Source of the DNA: Gallibacterium trehalosifermentans
GTDB taxonomy: Bacteria > Pseudomonadota > Gammaproteobacteria > Enterobacterales > Pasteurellaceae
NCBI RefSeq assembly: GCF_042433055.1
Contig: NZ_JBHLWB010000011.1
Coordinates: forward strand, 1 to 40,064
Reading direction: 5' to 3'
Length of the DNA stretch: 40,064 nucleotides
A program made the translations under genes and the position numbers. The notes beneath the pieces are model-generated. The model was not told the origin of the DNA. It did not search any database and was given only the letters and a program-made list of their open reading frames with translations. Positions 32,019-39,726 of the stretch are shown piece after piece (position 1 is the stretch's first letter; each line of letters begins with the position of its first letter).

Positions 32019-33446
32019 ATGAGCCAGCAAGGAAATATCTATCAATTTATCGATTTACCACGAATTGATCCGCAGAAAAAATCATTAGAACAACGGAAAA
32101 CGAAGTTTATCGAGATTTATCAAATTTTTGATGAAACCCAAGCAAAAGCACAAGCCGATCGCTGTTTAGCTTGTGGTAATCCATATTGTCAACATCGTTG
32201 CCCATTACATAATAATATTCCTGATTGGTTAAAATTAACCTATGAGGGTAGAATTATTGAAGCCGCAGAGTTAGCACATGAAACGAATACTTTACCAGAA
32301 GTGTGTGGTCGAGTATGCCCACAAGACCGTTTATGTGAAGGAGCGTGTACGTTAAATGCAGAATTTGGTGCGGTAACCATTGGGAATATTGAAAAATATA
32401 TTACGGAAACGGCATTAGCGATGGGGTGGCGACCAAAAGTGAAAGATGTGCCACATTCAGGGAAGCGAGTTGCTGTGATTGGTGCAGGTCCAGCAGGATT
32501 GGGGTGTGCAGAGTTATTAATTCGCAATGGCGTGTCTGTTACAGTATATGAACGACAAGCAGAAATCGGTGGCTTACTGACTTACGGTATTCCAGCGTTT
32601 AAACTGGAAAAAGATGTTATGAGTCGTCGCCGTGAAATTTTTACTGAAATGGGAATGGAATTTAAATTAGGCGTTACGATTGGCGAAGATGTTCAATTAT
32701 CCGAATTAGTTGAGCAGTATGATGCCGTTTTTTTAGGTGTAGGAACATATCAAGGAATGAACGCAGATATTCCAAATGAAGACGCTGAGGGTGTGTATTC
32801 TGCGTTGCCATTTTTAATTGCTAATACTCAACATTTGTTAGGGCAAAATCCACAAAATTATGTGTCAATGGCAGGAAAACGCGTTGTCGTTCTAGGTGGT
32901 GGTGATACTGCAATGGACTGTGTGCGTACCTCTGTGCGTCAACAAGCAGCAGAAGTAACCTGTGTTTATCGCCGAGATCAAGCCAATATGCCAGGTAGTC
33001 GCAAAGAGTTTGTGAATGCCAAAGAAGAGGGGGTGAAATTCCAATTTAATGCACAACCAGTAGCTATTGAAGCTGAGCCAGTTGCAGTGGTTACGGAACA
33101 AGGACGAGTAACAGGTATTCAAGTGGTGGAAACCACAATGGGGGAACCAGATCAAAATGGTCGTCGTCGGGCAGAAATTGTTGCAGGCAGTGAACGTGTG
33201 ATCCCTTGTGATGCGATTATTGTTGCATTTGGTTTTGCACCGCACGCGATGCCATATTTAGCCGAAGTTGGTGTTACAACAGATCAACGTGGTCGTATTG
33301 AACTCAAAGGTGAATTTACACAACAAACCGCCAATCCAAAAGTCTTTGCTGGTGGCGATGTAACCAGAGGTTCCGATTTGGTGGTTACTGCGATTGCAGA
33401 AGGGCGAGATGCCGCCAAAGGTATTTTAGATTATCTTAATGTGTAA
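32019..33446 (+). CDS. gltD: Glutamate synthase (NADPH) small subunit
   Basis: The 475-aa beta chain that passes electrons from NADPH to the large subunit. The N-terminal domain has Cys motifs for 4Fe-4S clusters: CLACGNPYCQHRCPLHNNIPDW near residue 50 and CGRVCPQDRLCEGACTL near residue 95. The FAD-binding fold is VAVIGAGPAGLGCAELL near residue 150 followed by YERQAEIGGLLTYGIPAFKL, and the NADPH fold is VVVLGGGDTAMDCVRT near residue 290. The ending AGGDVTRGSDLVVTAIAEGRDAAKGI is typical. The length fits the family. AAGGAAA lies 8 nt before the ATG. A terminator follows 30 bp after the stop. Confidence 0.97.
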   Translation: MSQQGNIYQFIDLPRIDPQKKSLEQRKTKFIEIYQIFDETQAKAQADRCLACGNPYCQHRCPLHNNIPDWLKLTYEGRIIEAAELAHETNTLPEVCGRVCPQDRLCEGACTLNAEFGAVTIGNIEKYITETALAMGWRPKVKDVPHSGKRVAVIGAGPAGLGCAELLIRNGVSVTVYERQAEIGGLLTYGIPAFKLEKDVMSRRREIFTEMGMEFKLGVTIGEDVQLSELVEQYDAVFLGVGTYQGMNADIPNEDAEGVYSALPFLIANTQHLLGQNPQNYVSMAGKRVVVLGGGDTAMDCVRTSVRQQAAEVTCVYRRDQANMPGSRKEFVNAKEEGVKFQFNAQPVAIEAEPVAVVTEQGRVTGIQVVETTMGEPDQNGRRRAEIVAGSERVIPCDAIIVAFGFAPHAMPYLAEVGVTTDQRGRIELKGEFTQQTANPKVFAGGDVTRGSDLVVTAIAEGRDAAKGILDYLNV

Positions 33447-33476
33447 TAACGGTAGCTGATCGTTTGTTATTTATAG

Positions 33477-33508
33477 AGAGTTGGTTAGATAGTTAATCAA
33501 CTCTTTTT
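33477..33508 (+). terminator. Terminator after gltBD
   Basis: AGAGTTGGTTA (33477-33487) pairs with TAATCAACTCT (33494-33504, one G-T pair), followed by TTTTTG. Confidence 0.83.
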
Positions 33509-33538
33509 GTTTTTAGAAATAAAAATAACGTATCTATT

Positions 33539-34957
33539 ATGATGAAATATTTAGCATACCAATTAGATAAATCATTACCTCAACCGCTTTATTTACAACT
33601 TTATCAGCAGATTAAAAATGCAATTCATCAAGGAAAACTTACACAAGGTGAGGCATTACCGTCAAAAAGGCAACTCTGTGATTACTTAAAGATTAGTCAA
33701 AATACTGTAGAAAATAGTTATGCTCAATTACTTGCAGAGGGGTATATTGAATCCAAACCAAGAGTTGGATATTTTGTTTCAACACAATTATTACCACCTG
33801 AGTTATCTACCAATGGGGTAAGGCATTCTTTAATCAAATCAAACACAAAAATATGGCGATATGATTTCAATCCCAATGTTATCGATACACAACATTTCCC
33901 TTTTGAGCGCTGGAAAAAGATTCAAAAGCGTTTATTTAGCAAAAAATATGCACATTTGTTGGCTTTAGGTGATAGACAGGGTGAAGAGGATTTACGAATA
34001 CAAATTGCAGAATATTTACGATCTGCGCGCGGCGTTGAATGTTTACCAGAACAAATTGTCATTAATGCAGGAATAGAATTGTGTTTAATTCAGTTAATGC
34101 TGTTATGGCAACATTGTTACCCTCAACAACAAGCACACTATGCGATGGAGGAATTGGGTTATTGGGTGGTGGAGCGATTGTGGCAGAGTTATGGGCAATT
34201 AGTAACAAAATTACCGATTGATAATCAAAGTCTAAAAATTGATCTCACTGAATTAGCTAAACAAGAGGTAGATTTCGTCTATATTACCCCGTCTCATCAA
34301 TATCCTTTCGGGAGTGTATTGACAATCAATGAAAGACAAAGATTATTGACTTGGGTAAATCAACAGCCGCAACGTTATTTAATTGAAGATGATTATGACA
34401 GTGAATTTCGCTATCAGGGGAAACCGATTCCCGCACTAAAAAGTTTGGATCAGCATGATAAAGTAGTTTATTTGGGCTCATTTTCAAAAGTGATGATGCC
34501 ATCTATTCGTGTTTCTTTTATGGTGTTACCTGAAAAACTGTTAAGCTATTATCAGCAACATATTAGCTTTTTTCATTCATCTGTTTCTCGTGTGGATCAA
34601 CAAATTCTTGCAACGTTTATGCAAACAGGAGAATTTGAGAAGCATATTAATCGAATGCGAAAACAATATAGACGTAAAATGGAATTATTGTGTCAAATAT
34701 TAAAACAATACCCACACAAAATCCGATTTTTTGGTGAAAGTTCAGGCTTTTATTTGTTGATTGAATTACTTAATGAAACACGAACGATCGTAGAACTTAC
34801 CAAATTAGCAGAACAACAACAAATAAAAGTGTACCCAATCGATTTTCATCGCCGAATTTTATTTGTATTAGGATTTGGTAATTTGCGTGAAGTAGAATTA
34901 TTGACGGGGCTAGAATCGTTATTTGATTGTTGGGGAATAAAAAAGCCTACTCAATAA
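33539..34957 (+). CDS. MocR-type regulator (GntR HTH fused to aminotransferase domain), PdxR-like
   Basis: A 472-aa fusion protein. Residues ~15-82 are a GntR winged helix (PLYLQLYQQIKNAIHQGKL, LPSKRQLCDYLKISQNTVENSYAQL). Residues ~110-465 are a fold-type I aminotransferase domain with the PLP aspartate region EDDYDSEFRY near 283-292 and the PLP lysine Lys317 in YLGSFSKVMMPSIRVSF. Proteins of this kind sense PLP or an amine/PLP adduct; known members are PdxR and GabR. The usual divergent target gene (such as pdxST) is not next to it: gltD lies upstream in the same direction and htrA is convergent. The ribosome binding site is weak, and ATG at 33542 is an equal start. The stop codon lies inside the htrA terminator stem. 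Confidence 0.9.
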   Translation: MMKYLAYQLDKSLPQPLYLQLYQQIKNAIHQGKLTQGEALPSKRQLCDYLKISQNTVENSYAQLLAEGYIESKPRVGYFVSTQLLPPELSTNGVRHSLIKSNTKIWRYDFNPNVIDTQHFPFERWKKIQKRLFSKKYAHLLALGDRQGEEDLRIQIAEYLRSARGVECLPEQIVINAGIELCLIQLMLLWQHCYPQQQAHYAMEELGYWVVERLWQSYGQLVTKLPIDNQSLKIDLTELAKQEVDFVYITPSHQYPFGSVLTINERQRLLTWVNQQPQRYLIEDDYDSEFRYQGKPIPALKSLDQHDKVVYLGSFSKVMMPSIRVSFMVLPEKLLSYYQQHISFFHSSVSRVDQQILATFMQTGEFEKHINRMRKQYRRKMELLCQILKQYPHKIRFFGESSGFYLLIELLNETRTIVELTKLAEQQQIKVYPIDFHRRILFVLGFGNLREVELLTGLESLFDCWGIKKPTQ

Positions 34958-34969
34958 ATTGAGTAGGCT
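34938..34969 (-). terminator. htrA terminator, overlapping the end of the MocR-type gene
   Basis: AGCCTACTCAAT (34944-34955) and ATTGAGTAGGCT (34958-34969) form a perfect 12-bp stem. The T-run (TTTTTT) lies only on the minus strand, so it terminates htrA. The MocR-type stop codon (34955-34957) is in the hairpin. Confidence 0.82.
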
Positions 34970-34983
34970 CATTAAGGAGAATA

Positions 34984-36375
34984 TTAACGAATAAATAGGT
35001 AAAAATTATTTTTACCACGAATAATATTTAATGCCACGGCAGATGGTTTGCCATCTAAAATTTTACGTAACTCACCGAGATTACTGATTTTATGGCGGTT
35101 AATACCAATGATGACATCACCTTTTTTCAGACCAAGTTGTTCTGCTTTAGAGTTTTGTTTCACGTCTGCAATAACAACACCTTTTAGATCTTTTTCATTG
35201 TAATTTTTTAGATCAGCGCCGTCTAAACCAGAGATAACACTATTGCCACTTGCAGCAGTTTCATTGTCTGCTTGTAGTTTCACTTTAACAGTATTAGATT
35301 TACCATCACGTAAATATGTTAGTTCCATCTCTTTTCCAGCACCAGTAGTTGCAATTTTGGCACGAAGCTCGGAGAAACTATTAATCGCTTGACCATTTAA
35401 TGCAGTAATGATATCGCCTGCTTTTAACCCTGCTTTTGCCGCAGCGGAATCAGGTAATACTTCACTAACAAAAGCGCCTTTTTGTGCTTTTACATCAAAG
35501 GCCTGAGCGAGATCTGCATTTAATTCTCCCCCTTTAATACCTAAAACACCACGTTTTACTTGTCCAAACTCAATAATTTGTTGAGCTAAACTGTTTGCCA
35601 TATTGCTTGGAATTGCAAAGGCAATACCAACATTCCCCCCATTTGGCGCAATAATTGCGGTATTAATACCAACTAATTCACCTTTTAAGTTAAGTAATGG
35701 ACCGCCAGAATTTCCACGATTGACTGCGGCGTCCGTTTGGATATAATTTTGATAGCTGTCAGTACCATCATCAGCAGAGCGTCCTAAAGCTGAAATAATG
35801 CCAGAAGTAACGGTTTGACCTAAACCAAATGGGTTACCCACTGCCATCACAAAATCGCCGACTTTCACTTTATCAGAATTTGCTATTTTAATTTGCGTTA
35901 AATCTTTGGCATTTTCTAGTTTTAATAAAGCCACATCAGACATTGCATCATTACCAAGTAATTTTGCTTTATATTCTCTACCATCGTTTAATGTAACAGT
36001 AATTTTGTCTGCGCCCTCAACAACATGATTGTTGGTTAATACATAGCCTTTATCTGCATTAATAATAACACCTGAACCTAACCCTTTAAATTGACGTGGT
36101 GAGCGTCTATTAAATTGCTCGCCAAAGAAAAATCTAAATTCAGGTGGAAGATCGGCAAAAGGGTTATTTATCATGGTATCTTCATTATTGACCCCTTCAA
36201 CAGAAATCGTTACAACTGCAGGTAGAACTTGCTCAATGACAGGTGCTAAACTTGGTGTCGTATTGGCGGTATTTTCTAAAAGAGGTATTGGAAGGTTGGC
36301 ATGGCTAGGCAGTGAAGCACAAAGTACACTTAATCCTAAAGCGATATTTGTTAATACAAAATTTTTCTTTTTCAT
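34984..36375 (-). CDS. htrA: Periplasmic serine protease HtrA (DegP/DegQ family)
   Basis: A 463-aa periplasmic protease and chaperone for misfolded envelope proteins. It has a signal peptide with cleavage after SHA (~residue 26), then a trypsin-like domain with the complete triad His117 (NNHVVEG), Asp147 (SDVALL) and Ser223 (GNSGGP). Two PDZ domains follow at ~265-360 (GVLGIKGGEL, GLKAGDIITALNG) and ~375-463 (GLKKGDVIIGINR). The short Q-linker-like insertion after residue 65 and overall length fit DegQ/HtrA of Haemophilus. A clear sigma-E type promoter lies upstream, as is usual for envelope stress proteases. AGGAAA precedes the ATG. It could be named degP or degQ. Confidence 0.95.
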   Translation of the reverse strand: MKKKNFVLTNIALGLSVLCASLPSHANLPIPLLENTANTTPSLAPVIEQVLPAVVTISVEGVNNEDTMINNPFADLPPEFRFFFGEQFNRRSPRQFKGLGSGVIINADKGYVLTNNHVVEGADKITVTLNDGREYKAKLLGNDAMSDVALLKLENAKDLTQIKIANSDKVKVGDFVMAVGNPFGLGQTVTSGIISALGRSADDGTDSYQNYIQTDAAVNRGNSGGPLLNLKGELVGINTAIIAPNGGNVGIAFAIPSNMANSLAQQIIEFGQVKRGVLGIKGGELNADLAQAFDVKAQKGAFVSEVLPDSAAAKAGLKAGDIITALNGQAINSFSELRAKIATTGAGKEMELTYLRDGKSNTVKVKLQADNETAASGNSVISGLDGADLKNYNEKDLKGVVIADVKQNSKAEQLGLKKGDVIIGINRHKISNLGELRKILDGKPSAVALNIIRGKNNFYLFIR

Positions 36376-36431
36376 ATAAACATTTCCTATTTTAGTTTAA
36401 TCGTTTCTTACGAAATACGTTTCGCGACGCC

Positions 36432-36460
36432 TGAGACAATAAGAAAGATGGAAATGTTCC
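36432..36460 (-). promoter_or_regulatory. Predicted sigma-E promoter of htrA
   Basis: On the minus strand GGAACAT (36454-36460) is followed after exactly 16 bp by GTCTCA (36432-36437). This is close to the RpoE pattern GGAACTT-N16-TCTGA/GTCTAA. The start would be near 36426, with a ~50-nt leader. Confidence 0.7.
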
Positions 36461-36513
36461 CTAATTCACAAATGATTAGTGAAAAAATAAACAAAATAAC
36501 CTATTTTAGTGAA

Positions 36514-36544
36514 GAAAATGGCATAATTTTAACCATTATGCCAT
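36514..36544 (-). terminator. Terminator after hemL
   Basis: On the minus strand ATGGCATAAT and ATTATGCCAT (36535-36544 and 36518-36527 complements) make a 10-bp stem, followed by TTTCTTC. Confidence 0.7.
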
Positions 36545-36551
36545 GAAAGAA

Positions 36552-37844
36552 TTAATGTTCATTTTTCAATGCTTGAAACGTAATATCAGCTGCTTTTAAT
36601 GTATTTTGAATATCTTCATCACTATGTGCTAACGACATAAAACCTGCTTCAAATGCAGATGGGGCAAGATAAACTCCTTGTGATAGCATTTTATGGAAGA
36701 ATACTTTAAAACGTTCAATATCACACTTCATTACATCAGCGTAACTTTCTACCGTTGTACTTTCGGTAAAGAAAATACCGAACATTCCCCCGACATAATT
36801 CACTACTAACGGAATTTGATGTTTATTGGCGAGATTTTTTAATCCTTCGGCAAGTATTTTAGTTTTTTCGGCTAATATAGTTTCATTACCTGGTTTAGAA
36901 AGCTCTGTTAAACAAGCAATACCAGCAGCCATTGCAATAGGATTGCCTGATAAGGTGCCAGCTTGATATACAGGGCCAGTTGGTGCAATGTATTGCATAA
37001 TTTCTTTTCTTCCACCAAATGCACCAACTGGCATACCGCCACCGATAACTTTCCCTAAACAAGTGAGATCTGGTTGTACACCATAATAAGATTGCGCGCC
37101 AGCCAAAGCGACACGGAATCCAGTCATTACCTCATCAATAATTAAGAGTGCATTATATTGATCACATAGTTGGCGTAATCCTTGTAAGAATCCTGGTTTA
37201 GGTGGAATACAATTCATATTTCCCGCAACAGGCTCAACAATAACACAAGCAATTTCCTCGGGATAATGTTTAAACATTTTGGCAACAGAATCTAAGTCGT
37301 TGTATGTGCAAGTTAAGGTATGTTTCGCAAAATCAGCTGGTATGCCAGGCGAGCTAGGTTGACCAAGGGTAAGCGCGCCAGATCCCGCTTTGACTAATAA
37401 AGAATCAGCGTGCCCATGGTAACAACCTTCAAATTTAATAATTTTGTCTCGTTTTGTATAACCTCTAGCAAGGCGAATTGCTGACATGGTCGCTTCGGTT
37501 CCAGAATTAACCATTCTGACCATCTCAATAGACGGAACAAGTTTGCAAACTAATTCAGCAAGTTTGATTTCCAATTCTGTTGGTGCGCCGAAACTCAATC
37601 CATTTTGTGCTGTTTCAATAACAGCATTTAGAATAGTATAATGATTATGACCGAGTATCATTGGTCCCCACGATCCAACGTAATCAATATATTGTTTACC
37701 CTCTTCATCATAGAGATAAGCACCTTGTGCTTTGTGAATAAATACAGGTGTACTTCCCACACCATTAAATGCTCTTACAGGAGAGTTCACTCCACCAGGA
37801 ATTACTTTTTGCGCTTGTTCAAATAACGTTTTTGATGATGTCAT
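36552..37844 (-). CDS. hemL: Glutamate-1-semialdehyde 2,1-aminomutase
   Basis: A 430-aa PLP enzyme that converts glutamate 1-semialdehyde to 5-aminolevulinate in haem and tetrapyrrole synthesis. It starts MTSSKTLFEQAQKVIPGGVNSPVRAF in family style, has MVNSGTEATMSAIRLARGYT near residue 111, KFEGCYHGHADSLLVKAGSG near residue 137, the PLP aspartate in LLIIDEVMTGFR and the Schiff-base Lys265 in CLGKVIGGGMPVGAFGGR. The position of Lys265 equals that of the E. coli enzyme. It is a monocistronic minus-strand gene, with a terminator of its own and ~160 bp divergent spacing to wecA. Confidence 0.97.
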   Translation of the reverse strand: MTSSKTLFEQAQKVIPGGVNSPVRAFNGVGSTPVFIHKAQGAYLYDEEGKQYIDYVGSWGPMILGHNHYTILNAVIETAQNGLSFGAPTELEIKLAELVCKLVPSIEMVRMVNSGTEATMSAIRLARGYTKRDKIIKFEGCYHGHADSLLVKAGSGALTLGQPSSPGIPADFAKHTLTCTYNDLDSVAKMFKHYPEEIACVIVEPVAGNMNCIPPKPGFLQGLRQLCDQYNALLIIDEVMTGFRVALAGAQSYYGVQPDLTCLGKVIGGGMPVGAFGGRKEIMQYIAPTGPVYQAGTLSGNPIAMAAGIACLTELSKPGNETILAEKTKILAEGLKNLANKHQIPLVVNYVGGMFGIFFTESTTVESYADVMKCDIERFKVFFHKMLSQGVYLAPSAFEAGFMSLAHSDEDIQNTLKAADITFQALKNEH

Positions 37845-38007
37845 AATTTATTTTCTCATGATTATTAAATGCAGAAAGTATTGTACTTGAAATCAAGAAA
37901 TAATGAAAAAAACAAATGTATTAGATTAGACTTTGTGCTATTCTCAGCAACCATTCCAGCCTAATATCTCTAATGTAACAACGCGTATTTTAAGGGGTGT
38001 TATAAAT

Positions 38008-39087
38008 ATGTGGTTGAGTTTTTTATTAACATTTTTAAGCTCATTTCTGGCATTAATTTTAATGCGTCCGATTGCGGTAAAAATTGGATTAGTAGATAAA
38101 CCAAATTATCGCAAACGCCATCAAGGTCTAATTCCACTGATTGGAGGGATTGCATTATTTATTAGTAATGTATGTTACTATTTTCTTGAATGGCATGATA
38201 TGCGCTTGCCTTACCTTTATTTGATTTGTGTAACTGTATTATTGGTCATTGGTGTATTAGATGACCGTTTTGATTTAAGCCCTTTCTTGCGTGCTATTGT
38301 TCAAGCTGTTTTAGCACTATCAATGATTTATGTTGGTGATCTTTCTTTAAATAATTTAGGTGAAATTATTGGTCCATTCCAAGTAACATTAGGGGCTGCA
38401 GGTATTGTAATTACTGTTTTTGCTACGATAGCGATTGTTAATGCGTTCAATATGATTGACGGTATTGATGGCTTACTTGGTGGACTTTCTAGTGTTTCTT
38501 TTGCCGCTATTGGTATCTTATTAATGCTTGATGGACAGGTTGATTTAGGTGCCTGGTGTTTTGCATTAATCCTATGTTTAATTCCTTATATTCTTTTTAA
38601 CCTTTCTATTTTTGGTGTAAAAAATAAAGTTTTCATGGGAGATTCTGGTAGCACACTAATTGGTTTTACCATGATTTGGATTTTACTATTAAGCACCCAA
38701 GGACAAGGACACCCAATTAAACCTATCACAGCACTATGGCTGATAGCTATTCCATTAATAGATATGATTTGTGTTGTTATTCGTCGTTTGAAGAAGAAAA
38801 AGAGCCCATTTAGACCAGATCGTTTACATGTCCATCATTTGATGGTTAGAGCAGGTCTAACATCAAGACAAGCCTTTCTTGCTATTACTTTAATGGCAGC
38901 TATTTGTGCTGGATTTGGCATTTTAGGTGAAATTTATTATGTCAATGAATGGTTGATGTTTTTTGGCTTTATCCTACTAATCTTCTTATATGGTTATTCA
39001 ATTACTCGAGCTTGGCGTGTTACACGTTTTATTCGTCGTATTCAACGGAGATTGCGTAAAGCAAAAGGCGCTGTTGTTCGCTTATAA
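38008..39087 (+). CDS. wecA: Undecaprenyl-phosphate alpha-N-acetylglucosaminyl 1-phosphate transferase WecA
   Basis: A 359-aa polyprenyl-phosphate sugar-phosphate transferase of the MraY/WecA family that starts lipid-linked glycans by loading GlcNAc-1-phosphate on undecaprenyl phosphate. About 11 membrane helices are visible. Catalytic motifs: VLDDRFDLSP with Asp85/Asp86, NAFNMIDGIDGL, KVFMGDSGSTLIGF, and the cytoplasmic RPDRLHVHHLMVRAGL histidine motif. Start choice: the open frame extends 75 nt further 5' to a TTG, but ATG at 38008 begins a good first helix and has AAGGGG at 37992-37997. The protein supports O-antigen or other surface-glycan synthesis. The C terminus is very basic (RRIQRRLRKAKGAVVRL). 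Confidence 0.93.
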   Translation: MWLSFLLTFLSSFLALILMRPIAVKIGLVDKPNYRKRHQGLIPLIGGIALFISNVCYYFLEWHDMRLPYLYLICVTVLLVIGVLDDRFDLSPFLRAIVQAVLALSMIYVGDLSLNNLGEIIGPFQVTLGAAGIVITVFATIAIVNAFNMIDGIDGLLGGLSSVSFAAIGILLMLDGQVDLGAWCFALILCLIPYILFNLSIFGVKNKVFMGDSGSTLIGFTMIWILLLSTQGQGHPIKPITALWLIAIPLIDMICVVIRRLKKKKSPFRPDRLHVHHLMVRAGLTSRQAFLAITLMAAICAGFGILGEIYYVNEWLMFFGFILLIFLYGYSITRAWRVTRFIRRIQRRLRKAKGAVVRL

Positions 39088-39111
39088 AGAATAAAATAGT
39101 ATTAAATTTAT

Positions 39112-39131
39112 TGATAAATCATGATAAATCA
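39112..39131. repeat. Tandem TGATAAATCA repeat
   Basis: Two head-to-tail copies of the 10-mer TGATAAATCA (39112-39121 and 39122-39131), each with TGAT/ATCA arms. They lie ~95 bp upstream of the tRNA/rRNA promoter and might be a protein-binding site. Function unknown. Confidence 0.4.
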
Positions 39132-39223
39132 TATGTTATTGAATATTAATTAATAGAAAAATGGCTAAAAAATAACAAGAAAGAATAAATTATCGCCAAA
39201 CAAAAAAAATATGAAAAAAAAAC

Positions 39224-39252
39224 TAGACAGCTAAAATGAAAGTCATTAATAT
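39224..39252 (+). promoter_or_regulatory. tRNA-rRNA operon promoter with stringent-type discriminator
   Basis: TAGACA (39224-39229) and TAATAT (39247-39252) are spaced by 17 bp. The next bases, ACGCCCCG, form a GC-rich discriminator as in ppGpp-controlled stable RNA promoters. A-rich tracts directly upstream (39201-39223) look like an UP element. Confidence 0.75.
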
Positions 39253-39274
39253 ACGCCCCGCAACGACGCGATGA

Positions 39275-39351
39275 GCGCTCGTAGCTCAGTTGGATAGAGC
39301 GTTGGTCTCCGGAGCCAAAGGTCTCAGGTTCGAATCCTGTCGAGCGCGCCA
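39275..39351 (+). tRNA. tRNA-Arg (anticodon CCG)
   Basis: A complete 77-nt cloverleaf with acceptor GCGCTCG/CGAGCGC, D arm GCTC...GAGC, anticodon stem TTGGT/GCCAA with CCG at 39309-39311, T loop TTCGAAT and encoded CCA. It resembles E. coli argX and reads CGG codons. Confidence 0.95.
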
Positions 39352-39398
39352 GCTCGATGTGGTTTGATGATTAACGTACTATCAACTAAAAAAACAAT

Positions 39399-39475
39399 GG
39401 TGGCTATAGCTCAGTTGGTAGAGCCCCGGATTGTGATTCCGGTTGTCGTGAGTTCGAGTCTCATTAGCCACCCCA
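39399..39475 (+). tRNA. tRNA-His (anticodon GTG)
   Basis: The cloverleaf is complete, with the extra G at -1 (39399) that marks tRNA-His, acceptor GTGGCTA/TAGCCAC, anticodon GTG at 39433-39435 in the loop TTGTGAT, T loop TTCGAGT and encoded CCA. It lies 47 nt after tRNA-Arg. Confidence 0.95.
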
Positions 39476-39484
39476 TTATTCTGA

Positions 39485-39561
39485 CGGCGAGTAGCGCAGC
39501 TTGGTAGCGCAACTGGTTTGGGACCAGTGGGTCGTAGGTTCAAATCCTATCTCGCCGACCA
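39485..39561 (+). tRNA. tRNA-Pro (anticodon TGG)
   Basis: A 77-nt cloverleaf with acceptor CGGCGAG/CTCGCCG, D stem GCGC, anticodon stem ACTGG/CCAGT with TGG at 39519-39521, T loop TTCAAAT and encoded CCA. Only 9 nt separate it from tRNA-His, so the two are co-transcribed. Confidence 0.95.
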
Positions 39562-39726
39562 TTTTATTTTGTTCTTTAAAAACCAATACAGACAATCTGT
39601 GTGGGCACTTGTTGATTGATTTTGAAATGAATATAGATATTGAAGTCTTAATAGGTGCTTAAACTAGAAATTCATTAGTGATTAGAGCTAAGAAAGAAGC
39701 TAAGTAGTTATTGAGCGATGAAACTT
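39562..39726 (+). promoter_or_regulatory. rRNA leader with boxA antitermination element
   Basis: TGTTCTTTAAAA (39570-39581) matches boxA of rRNA operons, followed by the conserved TCTGTGTGGGCAC element (39596-39608) known from enterobacterial leaders. I see no separate rrn P1/P2 promoter here, so transcription most likely comes from the promoter upstream of tRNA-Arg. Confidence 0.75.

Noticed and set aside
36411..36424. CGAAATACGTTTCG in the htrA leader as a second RbsR operator
   Set aside because: The arms CGAAA/TTTCG are four bases apart instead of the two in the RbsR palindrome, and htrA has no link with ribose.
37933..38007. N-terminal extension of WecA from a TTG codon
   Set aside because: The extra 25 residues are not hydrophobic, have no ribosome binding site, and the ATG at 38008 has AAGGGG upstream and begins the first membrane helix.
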